Translations under genes and position numbers: made by a program
Assembly (NCBI GenBank): GCA_902761625.1
Contig: CACWLH010000005.1
Span: 1 to 58,000, forward strand
Length of the DNA: 58,000 nt
Direction: 5' to 3'
Source of the DNA: an uncultured Erysipelotrichaceae bacterium
Lineage (GTDB): Bacteria; Bacillota_I; Bacilli_A; Erysipelotrichales; Erysipelotrichaceae
Shown here: piece after piece, positions 24,055 to 32,180 of the stretch
Layout of the letters: the number at the start of each line of letters is the position of its first letter
Position numbering within the stretch: position 1 is the stretch's first letter
Notes under the pieces: model-generated
What the model was told of the DNA's origin: nothing
Database searches by the model: none
What the model saw: the letters and a program-made list of their open reading frames with translations, nothing else

Positions 24055-26175
24055 ATGAATAACAAGCTTCCTGAAAAACTGACGCTGCTGCGAAAACATT
24101 TCAGTTATGCGCAGGGTGATGTCGCGGCAAGACTCGGCATTCCCGTTACTGAATATATGAAATGGGAAAACGGCAATACGATCCCTCCGATTCTGAAGCT
24201 GAAAGAGATCAGCGATCTCTATAAAGTCACACTGGATTCGCTTGTCAACAATACGGAATCCGTCGTTCTGCCGGCTCTTGATCAGGAAGCCAGTGTCGAC
24301 ATTCCGTTCATTTCCGATGAAACGGAAGCGACCCAGGTCATCACAAGACAGAATGAAGTCATCGCGACTGATACGAAGACGATTGATCTTGGCAAAACGA
24401 AGATCATCGATACCCAGCCGATTCAGGAGACGATGGTGACGGAAATCGTCGATACAGGTTCATACATTGAACCGCAGAGCGAAACAGAAACGATCGAGGA
24501 AAAAAAGAAAAAGAGAAGCCGGATGATCATCGGCGGATCCATCGCTGCGGCAGTAGTTCTTCTGCTGGCAATTCTGTTTCTGAAAATGTCATCGGGAAAC
24601 AATACCGTTGTGCGTGATGATGTGAACAGACTCGCACTCGGTGACAGATATTCCATCTATGTGGACAAAGGCGGAAATTTCGTGAAGCACGGCCTGTTTG
24701 AGCCGCCGATCAGTTTCAGCGGTTCCGTGCAGGTGGATTCGTATTATGACCACGCGCTCGGCCTGAAGGCCAACGGCGGTGTGGTATCCAGCGACAACGA
24801 TCAGAACATCGTGACCTGGAATGATATCACCATGATCGCGGCCGGCCGTACGCACAGCGTCGGTCTGAAAACAGACGGAACGGTTGTATGTTCCGGTTCC
24901 ACTTCAGGCTGCCAGGTGAACACCTGGGAAAATATCAGATCCGTATATGCGGGCAATGCCGTGACACTCGGCATTACCGAAGACGGAACCGTCCTTGCCA
25001 GCGGCGAAGGACTTGATGCAATCAGAGGACAGACCGGAATTCACAGCGCTGCAATCGCCGACAGCCAGATTCTTCTGGTTCATGAGGACGGCCATGTCAC
25101 TTCATACTCACTGGCATCGGATCAGCCTTTTGACACATCCGCATGGACCGATGTGAAAGAGGCTGCGGTCGGCAGTTCCGTGGCAGTCGGATTGAGATCT
25201 GACGGCACCGTTTTGGCGGTTTCCTCCGATGACAAGCTGGTCAAGAGAGTTCAGACATGGACCGATGTGCGCTATATTGACGCCTGCGGCGGCACCGTGG
25301 TCGCATTGACCGGACCGGGTGCGCTCAAAGGTGCGGGACCGAATGATTACAGCCAGTATGAATCTTCCGAGCAGGAGGAAATCGTGACTGAGCCTGAACA
25401 GCTTGAAGCTGTGAAGAATATCAAGTTCACGGAAACAACCGCAAATGTGCAGATCAAATGGGACAGCGTCCAGAATGCGGACTATTATGAAGTCACCTTC
25501 TCACCTTCTCTGACGGTCGGCATTCCCCGCACAGCGAGCAATTCGGTCAGTGTGCCTGCCAATGCGCTGAGCAACGGAACAACATATACCGTGACAGTTG
25601 TCGCAAGAGCCAATGACGAAGAGGAATTCACTCCCAGCGAGGCTTCTTCAACCACATACACATACAACACCAAAACCGTTCAGCTCAATGCCGTCAGCAA
25701 CATCAAGGGAACCGGCGATACGGCAAGCTGGTATCTTGACTGGAGCGCGGTTGATCATGCGGATTACTACATTATCAATATTGACGGACTGCTGGAAGAC
25801 AGAACGGACAGACCGGTATATATCATGGATCTGACCGGATATGAATGGGCGGATGGCTCTCTGCATACGGTCAGCGTGACCGCGGGATCTGATTCGGAAA
25901 CCTATACCGAAAGTGACGCGTCTGTCGCGGAACTTCAGTTCAATCTGCCCCGCTACAATGTGACGGTGAATATCGCCGGCGGCCAGCAGGTGATCCAGCT
26001 GCCTTCCGGACATTACACACTTGCGGAAATTCTGAGCTATATCGAGATTCCGGAAGGATTCAAGGTCACGGATGACAAGAACAATGAATATGAAATCACC
26101 AGCAACTACGGCATTACGGTGAACGGTATCATCGAAGATAAAGAAGAAACACCTGCACCGGAAGGAGGCGAGTAG
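24055..26175 (+). CDS. Transmembrane XRE-type HTH protein with RCC1-like and fibronectin III domains
   Basis: The 706-residue protein joins a cytoplasmic DNA-binding head to an extracellular body. An XRE helix-turn-helix covers about 1-60 (LTLLRKHFSYAQGDVAARLGIPVTEYMKWENGN). A charged linker runs to about 155, then one membrane span (about 157-177, MIIGGSIAAAVVLLLAILFL). Outside are RCC1-like repeats (about 190-430, with AAGRTHSVGLKTDGTVVCSG and VGLRSDGTVLAV). Two fibronectin III domains follow (about 449-535 and 544-630), then a small C-terminal domain. I start at 24055 because AAAGGAG is nine bases before it but touches an ATG at 24046. It is a candidate one-piece surface-to-DNA sensor. The GYF_2 gene follows after two bases. 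Confidence 0.88.
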   Translation: MNNKLPEKLTLLRKHFSYAQGDVAARLGIPVTEYMKWENGNTIPPILKLKEISDLYKVTLDSLVNNTESVVLPALDQEASVDIPFISDETEATQVITRQNEVIATDTKTIDLGKTKIIDTQPIQETMVTEIVDTGSYIEPQSETETIEEKKKKRSRMIIGGSIAAAVVLLLAILFLKMSSGNNTVVRDDVNRLALGDRYSIYVDKGGNFVKHGLFEPPISFSGSVQVDSYYDHALGLKANGGVVSSDNDQNIVTWNDITMIAAGRTHSVGLKTDGTVVCSGSTSGCQVNTWENIRSVYAGNAVTLGITEDGTVLASGEGLDAIRGQTGIHSAAIADSQILLVHEDGHVTSYSLASDQPFDTSAWTDVKEAAVGSSVAVGLRSDGTVLAVSSDDKLVKRVQTWTDVRYIDACGGTVVALTGPGALKGAGPNDYSQYESSEQEEIVTEPEQLEAVKNIKFTETTANVQIKWDSVQNADYYEVTFSPSLTVGIPRTASNSVSVPANALSNGTTYTVTVVARANDEEEFTPSEASSTTYTYNTKTVQLNAVSNIKGTGDTASWYLDWSAVDHADYYIINIDGLLEDRTDRPVYIMDLTGYEWADGSLHTVSVTAGSDSETYTESDASVAELQFNLPRYNVTVNIAGGQQVIQLPSGHYTLAEILSYIEIPEGFKVTDDKNNEYEITSNYGITVNGIIEDKEETPAPEGGE

Positions 26176-26177
26176 GC

Positions 26178-26393
26178 ATGGACAAAGTCTGGTATTACAT
26201 GACAGCTGCCAACCGCAGAAAATACGGACCGTATGATGATCAGGAACTGATTGCCCTGATTCACCAGGAAATCCTTCTGGCCAACGATTATATCTGGATG
26301 CCGGATCTGAAAGGATGGATCAGGATCAGGGATTCGATCTATTCCATCTATCTTCCGGAAAATCAGCCGACACTGGAAAATACATTGAATTAA
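26178..26393 (+). CDS. Small GYF_2 domain protein
   Basis: The 71-residue protein is almost entirely one GYF_2 domain: WYYMTAANRRKYGPYDDQEL, IHQEILLANDYIWMPDLKGW. In this fold an aromatic groove binds proline-rich peptides or tails of partner proteins. It has no membrane span or signal. It starts two bases after the XRE/RCC1 gene with GGAGGCGAG upstream, so it is cotranscribed and very likely works with that protein; the cytoplasmic linker there is a possible ligand. A bidirectional terminator follows directly. Confidence 0.82.
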   Translation: MDKVWYYMTAANRRKYGPYDDQELIALIHQEILLANDYIWMPDLKGWIRIRDSIYSIYLPENQPTLENTLN

Positions 26394-26395
26394 CG

Positions 26396-26429
26396 AAAAA
26401 GCCATGCTCCGCAAAGGGCATGGCTTTCA
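26396..26429. terminator. Bidirectional terminator
   Basis: AAAGCCATGC (26398-26407) and GCATGGCTTT (26418-26427) form a 10-bp stem with A/T runs on both sides. It ends the GYF_2 gene on the plus strand and the SDR gene on the minus strand. Confidence 0.92.
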
Positions 26430-26444
26430 TCTGGAAATGTGAAT

Positions 26445-27173
26445 TTAAATGAGCCTGCGGCCTCCGTCAATGGTGAAGACGCTGCCGGTGGCATGTGCGG
26501 AAAATTCCGTGAGGATGGCTTTGACAAAAGAGGCGATCTCTTCCGGTTCGCCCACCCATCTGAGCGGAACTTTTTCTTTTGCCTGTTCCATGTGTTCGGG
26601 ATGTTCAATCCAGTCCCGGTTCATCGGTGTGCGCACCGCACCATAGGAAATCGCGTTGACGGTGATTCCTCTTTCCGCAAGCACCAGCGCCGCTTCCTTT
26701 GTCAGCATCGCGATGCCCGCTTTGGAGGCGTCATAGGCGTATTTGTTGAGACGGGGCTGTTCATAATGAACGGATAACATGTTCAGAATGGATGAGCCCG
26801 GTTTCATGATTTCACACAATGTGCGGATGGCTGCGAAGGTGCCGATCAGATTGACATTGATATCAGATGCGAAATCCTTGACGGTAAAATCGAAGAAGTT
26901 CTTTTCTGTCTGTTTTGCGGCATTGTTCACCAGAATATCCAGGCTGCCGTAATTGGCGGTGATATAATCCCGCAATGCCTTCATGTCATCCTCATCGGAG
27001 ATATCGGCTTTGAAAAAATCGCAGCCATGGGTCTGTGCGGCTGCCTTGCCGGCCGCCTCATCGATATCCACAATGATCACATTTGCACCGCTTTCTTTCA
27101 GCAGTGCGGCACAGGCTTCGCCGATGCCCATGGCGGCGCCGGTCACGGCGATTGTTTTATGATTCAGTTCCAT
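26445..27173 (-). CDS. Short-chain dehydrogenase/reductase (SDR)
   Basis: This classical SDR of 242 residues has the cofactor motif TGAAMGIGEAC near residue 12. The acidic IVDIDE end of strand 2 suggests NAD(H) preference. It also has NNAA, the catalytic YDASK (Tyr and Lys), and the C-terminal VFTIDGG. The substrate cannot be told from sequence; such enzymes oxidise or reduce alcohols, sugars or 3-ketoacyl groups. The start at 27173 is preceded by TTGGAAG. A terminator lies after the stop, and the YdcF-like gene lies 20 bases upstream on the same strand, so the two form a small operon. Confidence 0.9.
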   Translation of the reverse strand: MELNHKTIAVTGAAMGIGEACAALLKESGANVIIVDIDEAAGKAAAQTHGCDFFKADISDEDDMKALRDYITANYGSLDILVNNAAKQTEKNFFDFTVKDFASDINVNLIGTFAAIRTLCEIMKPGSSILNMLSVHYEQPRLNKYAYDASKAGIAMLTKEAALVLAERGITVNAISYGAVRTPMNRDWIEHPEHMEQAKEKVPLRWVGEPEEIASFVKAILTEFSAHATGSVFTIDGGRRLI

Positions 27174-27193
27174 AGATTCGTTACTTCCAATCT

Positions 27194-28231
27194 TTAATAA
27201 TGCGCGGAAACAGTCAGCACGGTCAGAATGATGCCGATGACGATGAGCGTCAGGAAATAGGGCCTCCAGTAGTATTTGACCAGCGCGGCATATTCGCGGA
27301 TCATTGCGGAAGGCCAGTAGTACAGGGCGGTATGGGCGCCGATGCCGGTCTCATCGAAATTCAGCTTTGAGGCATAGATGTCCGCGCGCATAATATGATA
27401 ACCGCTCGAGACCACCGCGGTAAACTGTCTGCCGCCCCGTTTCTGAATAATCTCCATCGAATTTCTGAGATTCTCCATGGTGTTGGCTGACTGGTCTTCG
27501 AGAATGATATCCTTTGGTGAAATACCATGGGTTTCAATCAGATAATTCTTCATCGCTTCCGCTTCGGATATTGTTTCATCCGGTCCCTTTCCGCCGGAAC
27601 AGATGATCTTGCAGGCGCTCATCGAGCGGTCATATACCTTGAATGCCTTGTCGAGTCTGTCACCGAGCAGGCGGCTGACCTGATTTCCGTTGATCAGACC
27701 GCAGCCAAGCACGACAATATAGTCGAAATCGACTCTTCTTGGCAGCCAGCGGATGGCGGTGGAATAGAACATGAAGGCAAGAAACACGAATGAAATATAG
27801 AAGACGCTGTATCCTGTCAGCATCAGTACCACACTGACCCAGGTCATATGGGGTTCAAAGTCATTGCTGATAAAGATGAACAGGGCGATTTCTCCGGCGA
27901 AGATCAATACGGCAAACAGGGCGGCCAGCAGCGAAGAAAGCGAGAGGCCCTCCCGTTTGATCATCAGAAAGCCGTCATAGATCAACAGACATGGCACGAT
28001 CAGCACCAGAAAAAAGATCGCCGCCGAAAGTATCATGGCAATCGCGCCGCGGGTATCGGGATCCTTTGCGGAAACAAGAATCCATAAGCAGAACGTGAGC
28101 AGCGTCAGCATCAGCATCAGCGCATTGCGGAATCTGCGCGGTTCTTTGATGACGGACACGATGAGTGTGCCAAGACTGATCAGAAAGGCGATCAGCCAGA
28201 AGTTATCCTTGATGAAATTGAAAATCTGCAT
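27194..28231 (-). CDS. YdcF/SanA-like DUF218 membrane protein
   Basis: The 345-residue protein has four to five N-terminal membrane spans (about 10-165, such as FWLIAFLISLGTLIVSVI and AIFFLVLIVPCLLIYDGF). A DUF218 domain (about 175-310) follows, with VVLGCGLINGNQVSRLLGDRLDKAF, CSGGKGPDETISEAEAM and SANTMENLRNSMEI, and then a final span. ElyC/SanA relatives affect envelope integrity, but no reaction has been firmly assigned to the family. It is upstream of the SDR gene on the same strand. Confidence 0.88.
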   Translation of the reverse strand: MQIFNFIKDNFWLIAFLISLGTLIVSVIKEPRRFRNALMLMLTLLTFCLWILVSAKDPDTRGAIAMILSAAIFFLVLIVPCLLIYDGFLMIKREGLSLSSLLAALFAVLIFAGEIALFIFISNDFEPHMTWVSVVLMLTGYSVFYISFVFLAFMFYSTAIRWLPRRVDFDYIVVLGCGLINGNQVSRLLGDRLDKAFKVYDRSMSACKIICSGGKGPDETISEAEAMKNYLIETHGISPKDIILEDQSANTMENLRNSMEIIQKRGGRQFTAVVSSGYHIMRADIYASKLNFDETGIGAHTALYYWPSAMIREYAALVKYYWRPYFLTLIVIGIILTVLTVSAHY

Positions 28232-28272
28232 ATCAGTATTATCTCATCTGCACAGCTGTGTTTCCATAAAGA

Positions 28273-28305
28273 CAAAAAGAAAATCCGGCAGATGAGCCTG
28301 CCGGA
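28273..28305 (-). terminator. Terminator of the small EF-hand-like gene
   Basis: On the minus strand TCCGGCAG (28305-28298), GCTCAT loop, CTGCCGGA (28291-28284) are followed by TTTTCTTTTT, 15 bases past the stop codon of the gene at 28320. Confidence 0.9.
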
Positions 28306-28319
28306 AACGGGAATCAGAA

Positions 28320-28673
28320 TTATTCGTCTTTGGCGCCGATCATGTCTTTGACTTTGTCAACGGCACCCTTGGCTGCGTCCATTGCGCCTTTGGCTGCGTC
28401 GAGGGCGTTGTCCTTGATGCGGTTGACATCTTCCATGTCAAACTTTCCATCTTCACCGAGAAGCGCCTTGCCGACCTTTGTGCCTGCGAAGTCTTCGCCC
28501 ATTCTCTTCAGATCTTCCTTGCCGAGTTTTCCATCCTCGCCCAGGATTTCCTTGCCGACGGAGGAAGCCTTGAACTTCTCAGCGACATTCGCGCTGACTT
28601 CCTTTGCCTTATCGAATGCTTCTGCAGCTTTTTCAGTTACCTGATCCATTAATTCCTTTTTTTCTTCGGACAT
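28320..28673 (-). CDS. Small acidic/basic helical protein with two EF-hand-like DGK repeats
   Basis: This 117-residue soluble protein starts MSEEKKELMDQ, with AAAGGAGG eight bases before the ATG at 28673. It contains two copies of an EF-hand-like loop, LGEDGKLGKEDLKRM and LGEDGKFDMEDVNRI, 33 residues apart. They are framed by amphipathic, alanine/lysine-rich helices (AFDKAKEVSANVAEKFKA; ALDAAKGAMDAAKGAVDKVKD) like those of LEA or CsbD-type stress proteins. Calcium binding is possible but the first loop position is not the usual Asp. It is a single-gene unit with its own terminator. Function unknown. Confidence 0.8.
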   Translation of the reverse strand: MSEEKKELMDQVTEKAAEAFDKAKEVSANVAEKFKASSVGKEILGEDGKLGKEDLKRMGEDFAGTKVGKALLGEDGKFDMEDVNRIKDNALDAAKGAMDAAKGAVDKVKDMIGAKDE

Positions 28674-28813
28674 ATTCCATGCCTCCTTTGAACTCATTAT
28701 AAATTTGCGCTGACCGGCGGTCAACAGGTATTATTCTTAAGATGCTGTGCGGATTGTGTCTGCATGACCTCAAAGTGTCTGTTTTCGTTTTGATGGATTT
28801 GATATATACTGAT

Positions 28814-29022
28814 TGAAACCGGTGAAAAGGGATAGTAGCACAGGATTCCGCTTCAGAAAGAGAGGAACAGCCAGGTGAAAGTGTTCCGGAGATGGAACTG
28901 TGTGAATGCGCCTTTGAGGGTTTCCCCGATAAGTAGGGGAAAACGTCTGGCCGCGTTAAGGCATAGAGCAACAAGAAAAGTGGAACCGCGCTGAGGCGCC
29001 TTTTTGGCAGGGCGTTTTTTAT
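28814..29022 (+). promoter_or_regulatory. T-box leader (cysteine tRNA) upstream of cysS
   Basis: The 363-base gap before cysS holds this riboswitch. The T-box AAGTGGAACCGCG is at 28978-28990. Upstream, stem I includes GAGAGGAACAGCC and the specifier segment GTGAATGCGCC, with TGC (Cys) at 28907-28909. The end is a terminator-like GCGCC...GGGCG stem with six T at 29015-29020. Uncharged tRNA-Cys would stabilise the antiterminator and turn on cysS and the genes after it. A likely -10 TATACT lies at 28805-28810. Confidence 0.9.
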
Positions 29023-29037
29023 TTTTTGGAGGAGAAG

Positions 29038-30372
29038 ATGATCAGACTTTACAATTCCAGAACTTTGAAAGTGGAAGAATTCGTACCGATTCATGAGGGA
29101 CATGTGGACATGTATGTCTGCGGACCGACCGTTTACAACTACGCGCATATCGGCAACGCCAGACCGATGGTTGTGTTCGATGTGCTGAAACGACTGTTCG
29201 AGGCGGAAGGATATACCGTCACCTATGTATCCAACTTCACGGATGTCGATGACAAGATCATCAAGAAGGCGGCCGAGGAAGGCACAACGGAAAATGTCAT
29301 TGCGGAAAGATATATCGACGCATACCAGCAGGTCAGAACCCAGCTGAATACCGAACTGCCCGATATCACTCCGCGTGTCACGGAGACAATGGACGAGATC
29401 ATCGCCTTTGTCGATGAGCTGGTCAAAAGTGGACATGCCTATGAAGTGGATGGGGATGTCTATTTCAGTGTGGACAGTGTTCCCACCTATGGTGAAATTT
29501 CACATCAGAAGCTGGATCAGCTGGAAGCCGGCGCCAGAATTGAAACCAATGACCAGAAGAAGAATCCCTATGACTTCGCCCTGTGGAAAAAGACAGACAT
29601 GGGCATCAAGTGGGACTCCCCGTGGGGCATGGGAAGACCGGGCTGGCATACGGAATGCGTGGTCATGATCAATGACAACCTCGGTGAAAAGATCGATATC
29701 CACGGCGGCGGAATGGATCTGAAGTTCCCCCACCATGAAAATGAGGCTGCCCAGCAGGAGGCATGCCATGGCAATTCGCTTGCCAATTACTGGATTCACA
29801 ATGCGATGGTCAACATCAACGGTGAAAAGATGTCCAAGTCACTGGGCAATACCATGTGGGCAAAGGATGTCGTCGATGCGCTTGGCACCAATCTGACCAG
29901 ATGGCTGATTTCCAGTGTGCATTACCGCAAGGAGCTCAACTTCTCCGATGAGACCATTGAAACAGCCCGCAAGGAGCTTGATAAAGTGCTCACGCCTCTG
30001 AAGCAGGCAGACATCAAGGCTGCTCTGGCTGATGTGGATATGGGTGAGGCATATGATGAGGCGGAATACCGCGCCTTCCTTGACGCGATGGATGATGACA
30101 TGAACACACCGAATGCATATGCGGTCATCTTTGAGACAGTCAAGAAACTGAACCAGACCCTCAGACAGCGTGAAATCAACTTCGAGGCGGCAGGCCTGTA
30201 CCGCAATGCGGTGGAAAAGATGCTTGGAATTCTTGGCATCACGGTGACAAAGCCTGTGATCACAGACGAGGACAGAGAGCTCTTCGCAAAGTGGAATGAA
30301 GCCAAGAAGGCAAAGGATTTCGCAAGTGCCGACGTATACCGTGCACAGCTGAGCGGAAAGGGACTGCTTTGA
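29038..30372 (+). CDS. cysS: Cysteinyl-tRNA synthetase
   Basis: It charges tRNA-Cys with cysteine. This class I synthetase of 444 residues has the zinc Cys and HIGH motif in CGPTVYNYAHIGNARP and the KMSKSLGN loop. The zinc-binding WHTECVVM and the family HGGGMDLKFPHHENE block are also present. It is a little shorter than the E. coli enzyme (461). GGAGG is five bases before the ATG at 29038, and an earlier TTG is not needed. The T-box leader upstream carries a TGC specifier, matching the product. Its stop overlaps the mrnC start (TGATG). Confidence 0.97.
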   Translation: MIRLYNSRTLKVEEFVPIHEGHVDMYVCGPTVYNYAHIGNARPMVVFDVLKRLFEAEGYTVTYVSNFTDVDDKIIKKAAEEGTTENVIAERYIDAYQQVRTQLNTELPDITPRVTETMDEIIAFVDELVKSGHAYEVDGDVYFSVDSVPTYGEISHQKLDQLEAGARIETNDQKKNPYDFALWKKTDMGIKWDSPWGMGRPGWHTECVVMINDNLGEKIDIHGGGMDLKFPHHENEAAQQEACHGNSLANYWIHNAMVNINGEKMSKSLGNTMWAKDVVDALGTNLTRWLISSVHYRKELNFSDETIETARKELDKVLTPLKQADIKAALADVDMGEAYDEAEYRAFLDAMDDDMNTPNAYAVIFETVKKLNQTLRQREINFEAAGLYRNAVEKMLGILGITVTKPVITDEDRELFAKWNEAKKAKDFASADVYRAQLSGKGLL

Positions 30373-30755
30373 TGAATCTGAATGAATGCTCAGGAAGAAC
30401 ACTGGCATTTCTCGGTGACGCGGTCTGGTCCATGTATGTGCGTGAAGCGCTGATCAGAAGCGGACAGGGAAAGGGCAGCCGGCTTCAGAAGCTGAGCATC
30501 GCCTATGTGTCCGCGAAGGCGCAGGCACATATCTATGAAAAACTGCATGCGGAAGGTTTCTTCACCGAAGAGGAGGAAGAGATCTACCGCCGCGGCCGCA
30601 ACGCCAACGGCGGAGCGGTTCCGAAAAGCACGGATGTGCAGACTTACCGGATGTCCACCGGCTTTGAAGCGCTGATCGGCGCGCTCAAGCTGAACGGGGA
30701 CATCAGCAGAATTGATGAAATCTGGGAAGAAACAGGGAAAATACTGGAGGTGTGA
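30372..30755 (+). CDS. mrnC: Mini-ribonuclease III
   Basis: Mini-III is a small RNase III-like nuclease without a double-stranded RNA binding domain. In Bacillus it matures 23S rRNA ends. The 127 residues show the catalytic block LAFLGDAVWSMYVRE, then RRGRNANGG and the second acidic motif TGFEALIGAL. The start at 30372 overlaps the cysS stop, and its own stop is close to the rlmB ribosome binding site. The order cysS-mrnC-rlmB is conserved in Firmicutes and supports the call. Confidence 0.93.
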   Translation: MNLNECSGRTLAFLGDAVWSMYVREALIRSGQGKGSRLQKLSIAYVSAKAQAHIYEKLHAEGFFTEEEEEIYRRGRNANGGAVPKSTDVQTYRMSTGFEALIGALKLNGDISRIDEIWEETGKILEV

Positions 30756-30757
30756 TT

Positions 30758-31477
30758 ATGGCACAATATGTTTACGGGAAAAACGTTGTCAGACAGATGC
30801 TGAATGATCACGCAGAGATCAAAACGATCTGGATGGCGGCTGATGACAGGGAAATCTCCTCAATGGCACAGCAGAACCATATTGCCGTGAAAAAGACCGA
30901 CCGCAAAACCCTCACCAGAATGACCGGCACAGACCGCCATCAGGGAATTGCGGCGCTTGTGGAGGACTATAAGCTTTACAGTGTGGATGAAATGATCAGC
31001 TCTGTGCCCCAGGGACAGTACGGTCTGATCATCATGCTGGATGAGCTGGAGGATCCGCACAATCTCGGCGCGGTTCTCAGAACGGCCGATGCCGTCGGCG
31101 CCACCGGTGTCATATTCAAGAAAACCCATGCGGTTGGTCTGACACCGACGGTTGCGAAAGTCAGCGCCGGCGCGATTGACACGGTGAAATGCGCAGCAGT
31201 CACAAACCTTTCCAGAACACTGGATGATCTGAAAAAGAAAGGATACTGGGCAGTCGGTGCGGATATGGACGGACAGGATTACCGGACATTGAATTATGAT
31301 TTCAACACCGTTCTGATCATCGGCAATGAAGGCAAGGGAATCTCAAGGCTGTTAAGCGAAAAGTGCGATTACATCGTTTCGCTGCCCATGGCCGGAAAGA
31401 TCTCCTCACTCAATGCCTCGGTCAGCGCCGGAATTCTGATGTATTCCATCTATGACAAACGTTTTCCCGTTCAGTGA
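30758..31477 (+). CDS. rlmB: 23S rRNA 2'-O-ribose methyltransferase, TrmH/SpoU family
   Basis: It uses S-adenosylmethionine to methylate a guanosine ribose in 23S rRNA; RlmB is the best match in this operon position. An N-terminal substrate-binding domain (about 1-75, YVYGKNVVRQML) precedes the knotted SPOUT domain. That domain has LDELEDPHNLGAVLRTADAVG, IIGNEGKGISR and LPMAGKISSLNASVSAGI. It is 239 residues from the ATG at 30758; GGAGG is seven bases upstream. The target nucleotide is inferred by family and not proved. Confidence 0.93.
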   Translation: MAQYVYGKNVVRQMLNDHAEIKTIWMAADDREISSMAQQNHIAVKKTDRKTLTRMTGTDRHQGIAALVEDYKLYSVDEMISSVPQGQYGLIIMLDELEDPHNLGAVLRTADAVGATGVIFKKTHAVGLTPTVAKVSAGAIDTVKCAAVTNLSRTLDDLKKKGYWAVGADMDGQDYRTLNYDFNTVLIIGNEGKGISRLLSEKCDYIVSLPMAGKISSLNASVSAGILMYSIYDKRFPVQ

Positions 31478-31488
31478 CGGGAGCGTGT

Positions 31489-32091
31489 ATGGTCAAAGAA
31501 AATCCCTATGAACTTCTTTACATGAGCCGTCTGAAGGATCGCTATGCCTTCGAGGCTCTTTTTCGTCAGACCCGCGGCATTCTTTACAACGTCATTTCGC
31601 AAAGCACCAACGGATACAAACCGCTCTATCCGCACAAGGATGACATTTTCCAGGAAGCCAGCATCGTGATTCTCAAAGCCGTTGACGGCTACCGTGAAGA
31701 CAGGGACACCGCTTTTTTCACATACTATCTTCTGCTTGCCCGCAGAAGAGTATGGAACATCTGCAAGCATTACACCCGCAAAGTGACAAAACTGGGCGAT
31801 ATGATCAGCCTGGATGAGATGGTCATGGAAGATGAGAGCCTTTATGAGGCGGTGCCCCAGAAAGATTCGATGAATGATCCGGTCTATGCGATGGATTACC
31901 GCTCTGCCATGGAGCGGCTGGGCATTCTGGTAAACGGCTTGAGTGAGTCTGAAAAAGATGCGCTGGAAGCCTGGGTGACGGATGAGCCTTACCGCGAAGG
32001 AGCGGAAAGAAGAGGCCTGAGCTATAAGGCCTGGGACGGACGCAGACTGAGAATCCGCCGAAAGGTCCGCAGGGCTGTCATGAAAGACTGA
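31489..32091 (+). CDS. Sigma-70 family RNA polymerase sigma factor (SigH-like position)
   Basis: The 200-residue protein starts MVKENPYELLYMSRL after CGGGAG. Region 2 is clear: HKDDIFQEASIVILKAVDGYREDRDTAFFTYY with ARRRVWN (polymerase contact and -10 recognition). The C-terminal part is basic (RRLRIRRKVRRAVMK) and only loosely like region 4. In Bacillus the cysS-mrnC-rlmB cluster is followed by yacP and sigH. Here yacP (rae1) is absent and this factor comes directly, so a SigH-like alternative sigma is the best guess. Competence- or stress-type targets are possible but not shown. Confidence 0.78.
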   Translation: MVKENPYELLYMSRLKDRYAFEALFRQTRGILYNVISQSTNGYKPLYPHKDDIFQEASIVILKAVDGYREDRDTAFFTYYLLLARRRVWNICKHYTRKVTKLGDMISLDEMVMEDESLYEAVPQKDSMNDPVYAMDYRSAMERLGILVNGLSESEKDALEAWVTDEPYREGAERRGLSYKAWDGRRLRIRRKVRRAVMKD

Positions 32092-32111
32092 ACAAGATCA
32101 TGTCTGTGCCG

Positions 32112-32141
32112 GAAAAAAACGGCAGTGGAATTCACTGCCGT
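32112..32141 (-). terminator. Terminator of the lic operon
   Basis: On the minus strand ACGGCAGTG (32141-32133), AATTC loop, CACTGCCGT (32127-32119) and seven T follow the BCCT gene by 40 bases. On the plus strand no T-run follows, so it serves mainly the minus-strand operon. Confidence 0.9.
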
Positions 32142-32180
32142 CATTATAGCGGTACACGGTAAATGTTATTTTCAGAAGCT

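Noticed and set aside
32112..32141. Terminator for the plus-strand sigma factor gene
   Set aside because: The stem is followed by T only on the minus strand. On the plus strand it is followed by CATTAT, so it mainly serves the lic operon.
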